From: Kribbella sp. CA-293567
GTDB lineage: Bacteria > Actinomycetota > Actinomycetes > Propionibacteriales > Kribbellaceae
Length of the DNA stretch: 64,000 bases
Assembly: GCF_027627575.1 (NCBI RefSeq)
Contig: NZ_CP114065.1
Coordinates: 4,774,001 to 4,838,000, forward strand
Reading direction: 5' to 3'
This document shows positions 49,402 to 57,527 of this stretch, piece by piece. Numbering within the stretch: the first letter of the stretch is position 1; the number at the start of each line of letters is the position of its first letter. The notes under the pieces were generated by a model, which worked only from the letters and a program-made list of their open reading frames with translations, ran no database searches and was not told where the DNA came from. A program made the translations under genes and the position numbers.

Positions 49402-50709
49402 TCAGCCCCGGGCGATGCGGTTGATCAGAGTCGTTGCGGACAAGGCCCGGGCCCCCATCGTGCCGGTGCTCTCGGCAACTTCACGGTCGGTGGAGACGAC
49501 CACGATCGGGCGGCCCGGCGGCTCGGCCCGGACCAGTTGCCTGATCACCTCGTCGGCGATCACGCCGGCCGGGCTGAAGCGGACGCGTACGCCGCGCGGC
49601 GAGTTCAGCTGCACCGGACCGGACAGTTCGGCGCCGTCGAAGACCACCGTCACCTCGATCCGCCGCTGCGCCACCAGGGCACCGAGCGCCGTGACGAGCC
49701 GCTGGCGCTGGGAATGCAACGGAGTGGTCGGCCACGCGGTCTTGGTGACGTTGTAGCCGTCGATGATCAGGTGGACCTGCGGTAGCGCCAGCAGTTCGTC
49801 GAACAGCGCGGGATCGTCGGCAGGCGCAGTACGGCCGACGGGGGCGGTCGCGGGCTCCACCCCCGCGACGGTGTCGGCAGGGCGGAGGTCTCCCCCTGGC
49901 GGCAGGGTGAGCTCGCGACGGAGCCCTCCTGCTGCCTCGACCAGCGTGTCCAGCAGCAGGCGGGTGCGGGTCGAGGCCAGCTCGCGCTCCTGGCCCGCCG
50001 TCCGGCGGGCCGCGTGCTCGACGGCTTCCAGTTCGGTGATGCGGGCGCGAAGCTTGCGCAGCTCACGGTCGACCTCGGCGCGAGCGGCGTCGACGCGCTG
50101 GTCGGCGGTCGCCGCCTCGGTGGTGCGCAGTTCGAGATCGGTCTGCAGGCCGGCGATGCGCTGGCGGGCATCGTTGAGCTTGCGGCGCAGCGTGACGTTC
50201 TCGGCCTTCAGCTCGGTGACCTGCTCACGCAGCCGCTCGCGCACCTGGCGGGTCTCGGTCCGGGCCTGGTCGAGCTGGTCGTGCAGCCGCGCGAGAGCGT
50301 CCTCGTCGACCGCCGGCTTCTCGGGCGGCAACTGGGCGGCGTCGGCGACCCGCTGCTCCCAGTCGTCGGGGCGCAGCAGGTAGGCCAGCGCGGCCACCTC
50401 GGTCGGCTCAGCGGCCGGTACGGCGAGGCCGTCGGCGACCGCGTCGCCGAGCTCGGGGTGCTCGCGGCGTACCTCGAAGGCGACCAGCTTGCGGAAGTGG
50501 TCGTCGGTCTCCAGGATCGGGCCGAGCACCGAGGCGGACAGCTTCGCGCGCTTGCCGGGCGCGAAACTGGCGAACCGCCGCAGCGGGGGTGGGATGTCTG
50601 TCGCGGGCAACTGCCCCAGCGCCTGGGCGGCCAGGTTCAGAACCCGTTGCCGGACGGGTTCGGGCAAGGTGGTGGCAGCGGAGCTCGCGGCGGTGCCTGC
50701 CTCAGCCAC
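49402..50709 (-). CDS. NYN domain (YacP-like) RNA-binding protein with coiled coil
   Basis: Protein of about 435 aa. The N-terminal region (about 1-120) is helical, with FASFAPGKRAKLSASVLGPIL. A long coiled coil lies at about 125-265 (heptad-rich LRKLRARITELEAVEHAARR). The C-terminal NYN/PIN-like nuclease domain begins near 310 with LIIDGYNVTKTAWP, then VVFDGAELSGP and VVVSTDREVAEST, giving the acidic residues of a YacP/Rae1-type RNase fold. It probably binds or cleaves RNA. GTG 50709 is the preferred start; the frame is open to 50781 and no strong ribosome-binding site distinguishes them. Confidence 0.87.
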   Translation of the reverse strand: MAEAGTAASSAATTLPEPVRQRVLNLAAQALGQLPATDIPPPLRRFASFAPGKRAKLSASVLGPILETDDHFRKLVAFEVRREHPELGDAVADGLAVPAAEPTEVAALAYLLRPDDWEQRVADAAQLPPEKPAVDEDALARLHDQLDQARTETRQVRERLREQVTELKAENVTLRRKLNDARQRIAGLQTDLELRTTEAATADQRVDAARAEVDRELRKLRARITELEAVEHAARRTAGQERELASTRTRLLLDTLVEAAGGLRRELTLPPGGDLRPADTVAGVEPATAPVGRTAPADDPALFDELLALPQVHLIIDGYNVTKTAWPTTPLHSQRQRLVTALGALVAQRRIEVTVVFDGAELSGPVQLNSPRGVRVRFSPAGVIADEVIRQLVRAEPPGRPIVVVSTDREVAESTGTMGARALSATTLINRIARG

Positions 50710-50912
50710 CGGTCCGCAGTCCGGTCGGAACGGCCCCCTGGCACAGCCAGTGATGCAGACCACAGTGCCGGGGCACAGCACCCGGAATCACGGTGATCGC
50801 TTGTGTACCCATGACTGAAGCGTAGTCGGTGCCACGCCGTCAGCCACGTCGTTTGATCAAAGGCGGCGCACCGCGGCCGCGTGTCCGGTCCGGAATTGTC
50901 GGTGGCGGCTTC

Positions 50913-50918
50913 TAGCGT
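50913..50918 (+). promoter_or_regulatory. -10 element, leaderless promoter of the DnaQ-UvrC gene
   Basis: TAGCGT ends 7 bases before ATG 50926, and no ribosome-binding site is present. Confidence 0.45.
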
Positions 50919-50925
50919 CTTCGCC

Positions 50926-52728
50926 ATGACCAGCCCACTGCCGGATCGCGCCGCTGCCCCGGCGTCCGGACCGGTGTCGCCGATCCGTGGTGTGCAGCCG
51001 AGCTTCGACGATCTCGGCACGCCGTTGCGCGACGTCACCTTCTGCGTCGTCGACCTGGAGACGACCGGCGGGGCGCCGGGCGAGTCGGGGATCACCGAGA
51101 TCGGCGCGGTGAAGGTGCGGGCCGGTGAGCTGGTCGCCGAGTTCCAGTCGCTGGTCAACCCGGTCGATCCGATCCCGCCGTTCATCGCGGTGCTGACCGG
51201 GATCACCGACGGAATGGTTGCCTCGTCACCGCGGATCGAGTCGGTGCTGCCGGCCTTCCTCGAGTTCGCCCGCGGCTGTGTGCTGGTGGCGCACAACGCG
51301 CCGTTCGACGTCGGCTTCCTCAAGCACGACACCCAGGTGCACGGCTACGACTGGCCCGACTTCGTCGTCGTCGACACCGCGACACTGGCCCGCCGGGTGC
51401 TGAGCCCGGACGAGACGCCGAACTGCAAACTCGGCACGCTGGCGAAGCTGTTCCGGACCACGGTCACGCCGAACCACCGGGCGCTGTCCGACGCGCGCGC
51501 CACGGTCGACGTACTGCACGGCCTGTTCGAGCGGGTCGGCTCGCTGGGCGTTCAGACGCTGGAGGATCTGCAGACGTTCTCGTCGCGGGTGGCGCCGCAG
51601 GTGCGGGCGAAGCGGCATCTGGCCGAGTCGTTGCCGCACGCCCCTGGGGTCTACCTGTTCACCGACGATCGCGGCGAGGTGCTGTACGTCGGCAAGTCGA
51701 AGGACCTGCGCACCCGGGTCCGGTCCTACTTCACCGCGTCCGAGCAACGCACCCGGATCGGCGAGATGATCGGGATCGCCTCCGGGGTCCGCGGAATCGA
51801 GTGCGGGACGGCGCTCGAGGCGGAGATCCGCGAGCTGCGGCTGATCGCGGAGCACAAACCGCGCTACAACCGGCGCTCCAAGTTCCCCGAGCGGCAGCAC
51901 TGGCTGAAGGTCACCGTCGAGCCGTTCCCGCGGCTGTCGCTGGTGAAGCAGGTGCGCGACGACGAAGCGGGGTACCTCGGACCCTTCACCTCGCGCAAGA
52001 CGGCCGAACGCGCGATGGCGGCACTGCACGAGGCGTTCCCGATCCGGCAGTGCACCGCCCGGATGTCGAAGACGCCGCAGGGATCGCCTTGTGTGCTGGC
52101 CGAGATCGGCCGGTGCGTGGCGCCTTGTGACGGGCGGATCTCGCCGGAGGCCTACGCGCCGTACGTGACCGGTTTGCGCTCCGCCCTGACCGACGATCCG
52201 GCGGCCGTGGTGGCCGCGCTCGATCGCCGGATCGACGTCCTGGCTGCCGACGAGCGGTTCGAGGATGCCGCCGTGCAACGTGAGCGGTTGAGCGCGTTCG
52301 TCCGCGGCAGCGCGAAGATGCAACGGATGTCCTCGTTGACCGGTTGCGCGGAGATCTGCGCGGCGAAGCGCACCGACGACGGCGGCTGGGAGCTGCACGT
52401 GATCCGCCGCGGGCGGCTTGCGGCCGCGGGGATCAGCCCGCGCGGCACCGATCCCCGCCGGTACCTCGAGATGCTCCGGGCCTCCGCCGAGACGGTGCTG
52501 CCCGGTATCGGGCCGGTCGCCTCGGCCACGCCGGAGGAGATCGAGCTGGTACTGCGCTGGCTCGACTCCCCCGGCATCCGCCTGGTCGAGATGGACGGCA
52601 CCTGGACCTGCCCCGTCGGCGGGGCCGGGCGGCATGTGGCCCGCCTCGACAACTCGCACTCCGACGCCCATCACCACCCGAGCGAACGCCGCCGCCGGAT
52701 GCGTCCGCTCGGTGCCGTTGCGCGCTGA
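50926..52728 (+). CDS. DEDDh exonuclease fused to UvrC-like GIY-YIG nuclease
   Basis: Two-domain nuclease of 600 aa. The N-terminal DnaQ-like domain has FCVVDLETTGG (Asp43/Glu45), VAHNAPFDVGFL and HRALSDARATVDVL, the DEDDh set of a 3'-5' exonuclease. From about residue 237 a GIY-YIG domain follows (APGVYLFTDDRGEVLYVGKSKDLRTRVRSYF), as in UvrC and Cho, with further UvrC-like sequence to about 480. The RNase-H-like second nuclease domain and helix-hairpin-helix of full UvrC are absent. It probably acts in DNA repair, incising lesions with associated resection. The fusion is known in actinobacteria and separate from uvrC. Confidence 0.92.
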   Translation: MTSPLPDRAAAPASGPVSPIRGVQPSFDDLGTPLRDVTFCVVDLETTGGAPGESGITEIGAVKVRAGELVAEFQSLVNPVDPIPPFIAVLTGITDGMVASSPRIESVLPAFLEFARGCVLVAHNAPFDVGFLKHDTQVHGYDWPDFVVVDTATLARRVLSPDETPNCKLGTLAKLFRTTVTPNHRALSDARATVDVLHGLFERVGSLGVQTLEDLQTFSSRVAPQVRAKRHLAESLPHAPGVYLFTDDRGEVLYVGKSKDLRTRVRSYFTASEQRTRIGEMIGIASGVRGIECGTALEAEIRELRLIAEHKPRYNRRSKFPERQHWLKVTVEPFPRLSLVKQVRDDEAGYLGPFTSRKTAERAMAALHEAFPIRQCTARMSKTPQGSPCVLAEIGRCVAPCDGRISPEAYAPYVTGLRSALTDDPAAVVAALDRRIDVLAADERFEDAAVQRERLSAFVRGSAKMQRMSSLTGCAEICAAKRTDDGGWELHVIRRGRLAAAGISPRGTDPRRYLEMLRASAETVLPGIGPVASATPEEIELVLRWLDSPGIRLVEMDGTWTCPVGGAGRHVARLDNSHSDAHHHPSERRRRMRPLGAVAR

Positions 52729-52793
52729 CCCCGGAGCGTTCCCGCTTCGGAATGAACTGGCGACCTCGGGACCACCGTGCAACGGTTCGGTTC

Positions 52794-53558
52794 ATGGAAC
52801 CTGCTGACTTCTACTCCGGCATCGTCGTCGACGCCTACGCCAAGCTGAAGTCGACCAGCTTCGACGCCGAGCCGTACCTCAGGTTCGTGCAGGCGCACGG
52901 GGAGCCAGGGCTGGAGATCGGCTGTGGCGACGGAGAGCCGCTGCTTGACCTGTGCGCCGCGGGACTCGAGGTGGAGGGTGTCGACTCGTCCGGTGACATG
53001 GTCGAACGCTGCCGTCAGAACGCGGCCCGGCGGGGAATCGGCGTTCAGGTCTTCCACCAGCGGGTGCAGGAACTGAGGCTGGACCGCCGGTACGCCTCGA
53101 TCTACTTCGCCGGGCCCACCTTCAATCTTCTGGCCGACGACGGCACCGCTCTGCGGGCGCTGGTGGCGATCCGCGCGCACCTGACCGACGACGGAGCGGC
53201 GTTGATCCCACTGTGGGTGCCGGACCCCACGCCGGCTGACGAACTCGGCGTCACCCGCGCCACGAACGACGAGGCTGACGTCGAGCTTCGGTACACCCCA
53301 CTGTCCGAGAGCTATGACGTGGAGCGCCGCACTCGAGTCACCACCGCGCGGTACGAGCGCATCACCGCTCAGGGCACCGAGCTCGCGGACCGGGAGTGGG
53401 TCGTTCACTGGCACACCCCGAGCTCGTTCCGCCGTCTGTGCGCCGATGCCGGGCTCCAGGTGGCCGGGTTGGTCGACGATGACACCGGCGGGCTCGCCGC
53501 TGAGGGCTCGACCAGCTTCACGGCGACCGTCCGGCGCTCGGCGGAGGCTCGGCGATGA
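52794..53558 (+). CDS. SAM-dependent methyltransferase
   Basis: Class I methyltransferase of 254 aa. The SAM-binding motif I is GLEIGCGDGEPLLDL near residue 40, the acidic loop is VEGVDSSGDMVERCR, and motif IV region is YASIYFAGPTFNLLAD. The C-terminal lid has FRRLCADAGLQVAGLVDDD. The substrate is unknown. ATG 52794 is the chosen start; ATG 52752 is also in frame. It follows the DnaQ-UvrC gene by 65 bases on the same strand and may share its transcript. Confidence 0.88.
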   Translation: MEPADFYSGIVVDAYAKLKSTSFDAEPYLRFVQAHGEPGLEIGCGDGEPLLDLCAAGLEVEGVDSSGDMVERCRQNAARRGIGVQVFHQRVQELRLDRRYASIYFAGPTFNLLADDGTALRALVAIRAHLTDDGAALIPLWVPDPTPADELGVTRATNDEADVELRYTPLSESYDVERRTRVTTARYERITAQGTELADREWVVHWHTPSSFRRLCADAGLQVAGLVDDDTGGLAAEGSTSFTATVRRSAEARR

Positions 53559-53624
53559 GGCGTGGTCTCAGGACTCGATCCGGTCAGGTGCCCGATCCGG
53601 CGTGTGTCAGGCAGAGTTGGTCCC

Positions 53625-54080
53625 GTGACTGATCCGTTCCAGTTCTTCACGCCCTCGCACCTGCACACCGGCGGTTCGGCGTACCGGGCTCCGGCGGAGG
53701 CGGTCGAGAGCTGGCGGAAGCTGGCCGAGGAGGTGCGGCGCGAGCTGGACCGGATGGGGTTCCCGGCGTCCGTCGTACCGGGGGGTGATCCGAAGGGGCT
53801 GCCGCCCGGCGCGCACATCTGGGTCAACGCGATCGAGCCGTTCGGGGTGACGCTGGACTGGGATCCGCCGGTGACCGGCAGTCCGGAGTACCTGGAGAAG
53901 GTGCTCACGCAGGACATGACCAGTGGGTTGTTCTCCTATGTGGTGACCGCCTCGGAGATCATCGCGCGGGCGTTGTGCAGCGTGCTCGAGGAGGCGGGGT
54001 TCAAGGTGCTGATCGACCATGCCGAGGGACGGATGTACAACTACCGGGTGCTGGAGGCTCCCCGGTTCCCGAAGATCTGA
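53625..54080 (+). CDS. Hypothetical protein
   Basis: Soluble protein of 151 aa starting MTDPFQFFTPSHLHTGGSAY. A helix (SWRKLAEEVRRELDRMG) is followed by alternating polar and hydrophobic stretches, VTLDWDPPVTGSPEYLEKVLTQD and VVTASEIIARALCSVLEEAGFKV, ending MYNYRVLEAPRFPKI. I do not recognise the family. It stands between the methyltransferase and the Lrp-like gene. GTG 53625 has no ribosome-binding site; the CAGAGT hexamer ending 7 bases before it is a weak leaderless candidate. The first ATG in frame is far inside the gene. Confidence 0.6.
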   Translation: MTDPFQFFTPSHLHTGGSAYRAPAEAVESWRKLAEEVRRELDRMGFPASVVPGGDPKGLPPGAHIWVNAIEPFGVTLDWDPPVTGSPEYLEKVLTQDMTSGLFSYVVTASEIIARALCSVLEEAGFKVLIDHAEGRMYNYRVLEAPRFPKI

Positions 54081-54162
54081 ACCGGCGTACGGCGTGCTGG
54101 GGCCGGGGGTGGGCGGCACTATGCTTCAGCGCGGTAGAGGCTGGTTTCGAGGAGAGGACGAC

Positions 54163-54450
54163 ATGGTCACCGCGATCGTGTTCATCAAGGCCGACGTCGC
54201 ACGCATCCCGGAGGTCGCCGAGCAGGTGGCCGCGATCGAGGGGGTCAGCGAGGTGTACTCGGTGACCGGCGGGCTGGACCTGATCGCGATGGTCCGGGTG
54301 GCGCACCACGACGACCTCGCCTCCGTCATCCCCGACCACGTGAACCGGGTGCCCGGCGTGCTGAGCACCGAGACCCACATCGCCTTCCGCGCCTACTCCA
54401 CCCACGACCTGGAGGCCGCCTTCAGCCTCGGTGAGGAACAAGGTTTCTGA
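54163..54450 (+). CDS. Stand-alone Lrp/AsnC ligand-binding domain protein
   Basis: Protein of 95 aa consisting only of the RAM/SIM ligand-binding domain of Lrp/AsnC regulators: VTAIVFIKADVARIPEVAEQVAAIEGVSEVYSVTGGLDLIAMVRV and VNRVPGVLSTETHIAFRAYS. There is no DNA-binding domain. Such proteins form rings, bind amino acids and can modulate full-length Lrp proteins or enzymes. A GAGGAGAGGACGAC ribosome-binding site precedes ATG. In related genomes a gene of this type lies upstream of trpD and the cytochrome genes, as here. Confidence 0.9.
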   Translation: MVTAIVFIKADVARIPEVAEQVAAIEGVSEVYSVTGGLDLIAMVRVAHHDDLASVIPDHVNRVPGVLSTETHIAFRAYSTHDLEAAFSLGEEQGF

Positions 54451-54488
54451 GGGGCAATTCGGACGGGCTGACTGACACGCGCTGAAGT

Positions 54489-54494
54489 TACGGT
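54489..54494 (+). promoter_or_regulatory. -10 element, leaderless promoter of the DUF2510 gene
   Basis: TACGGT ends 6 bases before ATG 54501, and CTGACT lies 15 bp further upstream. No ribosome-binding site is present. Confidence 0.5.
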
Positions 54495-54500
54495 GAACGC

Positions 54501-57500
54501 ATGAGCAACCCTCCCGCCGGCTGGTATCCGGACCCCACCGGACAGCCCGACACCATTCGCTGGTGGAACGGGACGCAGTGGACCAACCGCACCGAGCGAG
54601 ACGAACCGGACCCGGACGCTTCGGTGGACTCCGGTACTGCGGCTGACTCGGGTGCTGGGTCGAGCGCTGGCTCCGGTGCTGGCTCGGGTGCTGTTGGGTC
54701 GACGGGCACGTCGGCTGCGGCCAAGCCCTCGTCGACCGGGTCCACGCCCGCCGAGCTGCCTTCGACCGGGCCGGCCTCGGGTGATTCGATGGGGTCCGGT
54801 TCCTCGGCGGACGCCTCGACCACGTCCGGCGCTTCGGACCCGTCCGGCTCCTCGGCGGACGCCGACTCCAGCGCGTCGACGGACCCGGCTTCTGGTTTGT
54901 CGCCCGCCGAGAAGGCCAAGTCGACCTGGATGGCACCCACCGAGGTACCGGCCGCCGCGGGTCACTGGACCCAGCGCCCGCTGCCGCCGGAGGACGCCGA
55001 GCCGATCACTCGTGAGGAAGCCGAGGCGGCCCAGCAGACCGGCTGGAAGCTGCAGTTGGCGCCGAACTCGAGCAGTACTGAGCCTGATCCGGCTCCTGAG
55101 CCGAAGACCGAGTCGTGGTCGGCGACCAACTGGACGGAACCACCCAAGGTCGCGCCGACGCCGAAAGATCCGGCACCGTCGGGTGATTCCGATGTCACGC
55201 AGGTCATTCCCACGGCTGTTGGTGGGGCGGAGGGCTCAGGTCAGCAGGACGACACCCAGGTCAACGCTTCTGACGCGGAGGCTACTCAGGTTGCGCCGTC
55301 GGGTGCGCAGGGTGGAGCTGCGGACGCTGATGGAGCGGCGCAGTCGGGCGGTGAGCAGGCTAGTACGAGCCCGTGGGCCGCTGGCGACGATCTGATCGCT
55401 TCAAACCCTGTCGATAAATCGCAGGGCGGATCAGTTGCGCCGACGACCTCTGGAGAGCAGGTCGGTACCTCCCACTGGGGCGAGCCTGCGGGGCAGCAGA
55501 CAGGTGGCGAGGGGTGGGGCGCGTCCGGCGCCGAGCAGCCGAACACCCCGGCTTGGGGCACAGCTGATGCTGCGCAGACTGGCGCGGAGAGCGGTAACTC
55601 CAGTACCCAAGCAACCGATGGCTGGGGTGCTTCTGGTCCGCAGCCAACGAGCGGCGACGGCCGGGGTGCTGCTGGTCCGCAACCGACGGGCGGCGACGGC
55701 TGGGATGCGTCCGGTCCGCAACCGACAGGCGGGGACCGCTGGGGTAGCTCCGTCCCTGAGCAGCAGCCAGGTGTCGAAGGCCAAAGCTCCTCCCCCGCTT
55801 GGCAGTCGGGGAGCGACGGTTGGGGTGCGGCTGACACGCAGCAGCCCGCTCCTGCCGCTTCCAGCTCACCGCAGATGGATGCCGGCGATACTCCTGCCTC
55901 GCAGCAGTCCGGGGGCGGCGGTTGGACAGCGTCCGGCACGCAGCCGCCCGCTGACAACTCCGGCGCCTCCACCACGCAGGAGTCGGACGCCGCCGGGTGG
56001 GGCACCGCTGCTGGCCCACAGCAACCAGCCAACGGCGGCTGGGGCACCGCTGCCTGGCCGCAGACGGGTGCTGACGGCCAAGGCGGGTCTGCCGCGCCGC
56101 AGTCTGGTGGTGACGGCTGGAGCGGGCCGGGCCCGCAGCAGACCGGTGGTGACGGCTGGAGCGCGTCTGGCACGCAGCAAGGCGACAGCCCGACTTGGGG
56201 CACGTCTGCTTCGCCGCAGAACGGCGCGGAGGGCTGGGGCACGTCTGCCTCGCCGCAGACAGGTGCTGACGGCCAAGGCGGGTCTGCCGCGCCGCAGACT
56301 GGCAGCGGGACCTGGGGCGCATCCGCGTCACCGCAGACAGATGCTGACGGCCCAGGCCGGTCTGCCGCGCCGCAGTCTGGTGGCGATGGCTGGAGCGCGT
56401 CTGGCACGCAGCAAGGTGGCAGCACGACTTGGGGCGCATCGGCTTCGCCACAGACAGGTGCAGAGGGCTGGAGTCCGACTGCTTCGCCGCAGGGCGGCGC
56501 TGACGGTCAGGGCGGGGCCGGGCCGCAGTCGGGTGGCGGTTGGGGTGGCTCTGGCGTCCAGCAAACTGGTGATGTTTGGGGAAGCTCGGGGACTCAGCAG
56601 ACGAGTGGTGATGGCTGGGCGACGGACGGCGTACAGGCTGATGCGGGGCCGTGGGGTAGTTCTGCGGCGCAGCAGACGGCTGGGCAGACCGGCAACCAGT
56701 GGGGTTCGACTGGGCAGCAGCAGAGCGGTGCGCCTTGGCAGGCGGCAGAGGTTTCGCCGTGGCAGGGCGGCGGTGACGGTCCGCACGGTGGTGGGACGCG
56801 GAAGGGCAAGGGCGGTGGGGACGGCGGCGGAGGCGGTACGAACAAGACTCCGTTCATCATCGGCGGCGCCATCGCACTCGTCCTCTTGATCGTCGTGGGC
56901 GTGTTCCTCATCACCAACTTCGGCGACAGGCAGAGCGCCGACCCGGAGCCGACCCCGCAGCCGACCGGCAGCGCACCGACGACCGCCGGCACCGGAGCCG
57001 GCCAGTCGAAGAACCCCGAACTGCACGAGGGTGAGCGGATCAGCTCGGACGCGATCTCGTTCCCCCGCCAGTCCGGCGACTGGTCCGACCGCAAGCGGCT
57101 GATCAAGCAACTGGTGAACTCGAGCGGGCAGTACATCACTCTGCAGACGGACTTCGACGGCAAGAACGACTGGTACGCCGACATGTTCGTCGGCGGGCTC
57201 AGCAACGCGACGCCGTTCAACGGCGACCCGAAGGCGACCGCGACGACGCTGCTCGGTCAGGTCCACAAGGCCGCGTACGGCAACATCCCGGTCACGTTCA
57301 AGGCGCTGCAGAGCGGACCGGTCAAGCGCTCGGACAAGGCAGGCTGGTACTTCAAGGAGACCGTCACGGCGAAGTCGCCCAAGGTGACCTCGGTGCTCGT
57401 GCTGACCGTCGCGGTCTTCGACCTCGGCGACGGTACCGCCGTCGCCTACATCAGCGACATCCCCGTCAACCGGCCGGATCTCAGGGCGGTCGAGAGCAAG

Positions 57501-57527
57501 GTCTACGAGGGAATCAACGTTGGCTGA
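54501..57527 (+). CDS. Giant DUF2510 membrane protein with long low-complexity repeats
   Basis: Protein of 1008 aa. The N-terminus PPAGWYPDPTGQPDTIRWWNGTQWT is a DUF2510 domain. It is followed by about 740 residues of Gly/Ser/Gln/Thr/Trp-rich sequence with degenerate repeats of the type SAAPQSGGDGWSASGTQQ. One membrane segment lies at about 790-810 (FIIGGAIALVLLIVVGVFLI), and a C-terminal extracytoplasmic domain of about 165 residues follows. That last domain resembles the end of the next gene's product (WYADMFVGGLS and GDGTAVAYISDIP). The repeat part should be cytoplasmic and disordered. It overlaps the next gene by 8 bases. The function is unknown. Confidence 0.85.
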   Translation: MSNPPAGWYPDPTGQPDTIRWWNGTQWTNRTERDEPDPDASVDSGTAADSGAGSSAGSGAGSGAVGSTGTSAAAKPSSTGSTPAELPSTGPASGDSMGSGSSADASTTSGASDPSGSSADADSSASTDPASGLSPAEKAKSTWMAPTEVPAAAGHWTQRPLPPEDAEPITREEAEAAQQTGWKLQLAPNSSSTEPDPAPEPKTESWSATNWTEPPKVAPTPKDPAPSGDSDVTQVIPTAVGGAEGSGQQDDTQVNASDAEATQVAPSGAQGGAADADGAAQSGGEQASTSPWAAGDDLIASNPVDKSQGGSVAPTTSGEQVGTSHWGEPAGQQTGGEGWGASGAEQPNTPAWGTADAAQTGAESGNSSTQATDGWGASGPQPTSGDGRGAAGPQPTGGDGWDASGPQPTGGDRWGSSVPEQQPGVEGQSSSPAWQSGSDGWGAADTQQPAPAASSSPQMDAGDTPASQQSGGGGWTASGTQPPADNSGASTTQESDAAGWGTAAGPQQPANGGWGTAAWPQTGADGQGGSAAPQSGGDGWSGPGPQQTGGDGWSASGTQQGDSPTWGTSASPQNGAEGWGTSASPQTGADGQGGSAAPQTGSGTWGASASPQTDADGPGRSAAPQSGGDGWSASGTQQGGSTTWGASASPQTGAEGWSPTASPQGGADGQGGAGPQSGGGWGGSGVQQTGDVWGSSGTQQTSGDGWATDGVQADAGPWGSSAAQQTAGQTGNQWGSTGQQQSGAPWQAAEVSPWQGGGDGPHGGGTRKGKGGGDGGGGGTNKTPFIIGGAIALVLLIVVGVFLITNFGDRQSADPEPTPQPTGSAPTTAGTGAGQSKNPELHEGERISSDAISFPRQSGDWSDRKRLIKQLVNSSGQYITLQTDFDGKNDWYADMFVGGLSNATPFNGDPKATATTLLGQVHKAAYGNIPVTFKALQSGPVKRSDKAGWYFKETVTAKSPKVTSVLVLTVAVFDLGDGTAVAYISDIPVNRPDLRAVESKVYEGINVG
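55490..56790 (+). repeat. Degenerate Gly/Gln/Trp repeat tract in the DUF2510 gene
   Basis: Imperfect tandem repeats of roughly 12-16 codons encode units such as GGDGWSASGTQQ and GADGQGGSAAPQ. Nearly identical stretches recur, for example around 56080-56130, 56265-56300 and 56345-56400, which points to expansion by recombination. Confidence 0.7.
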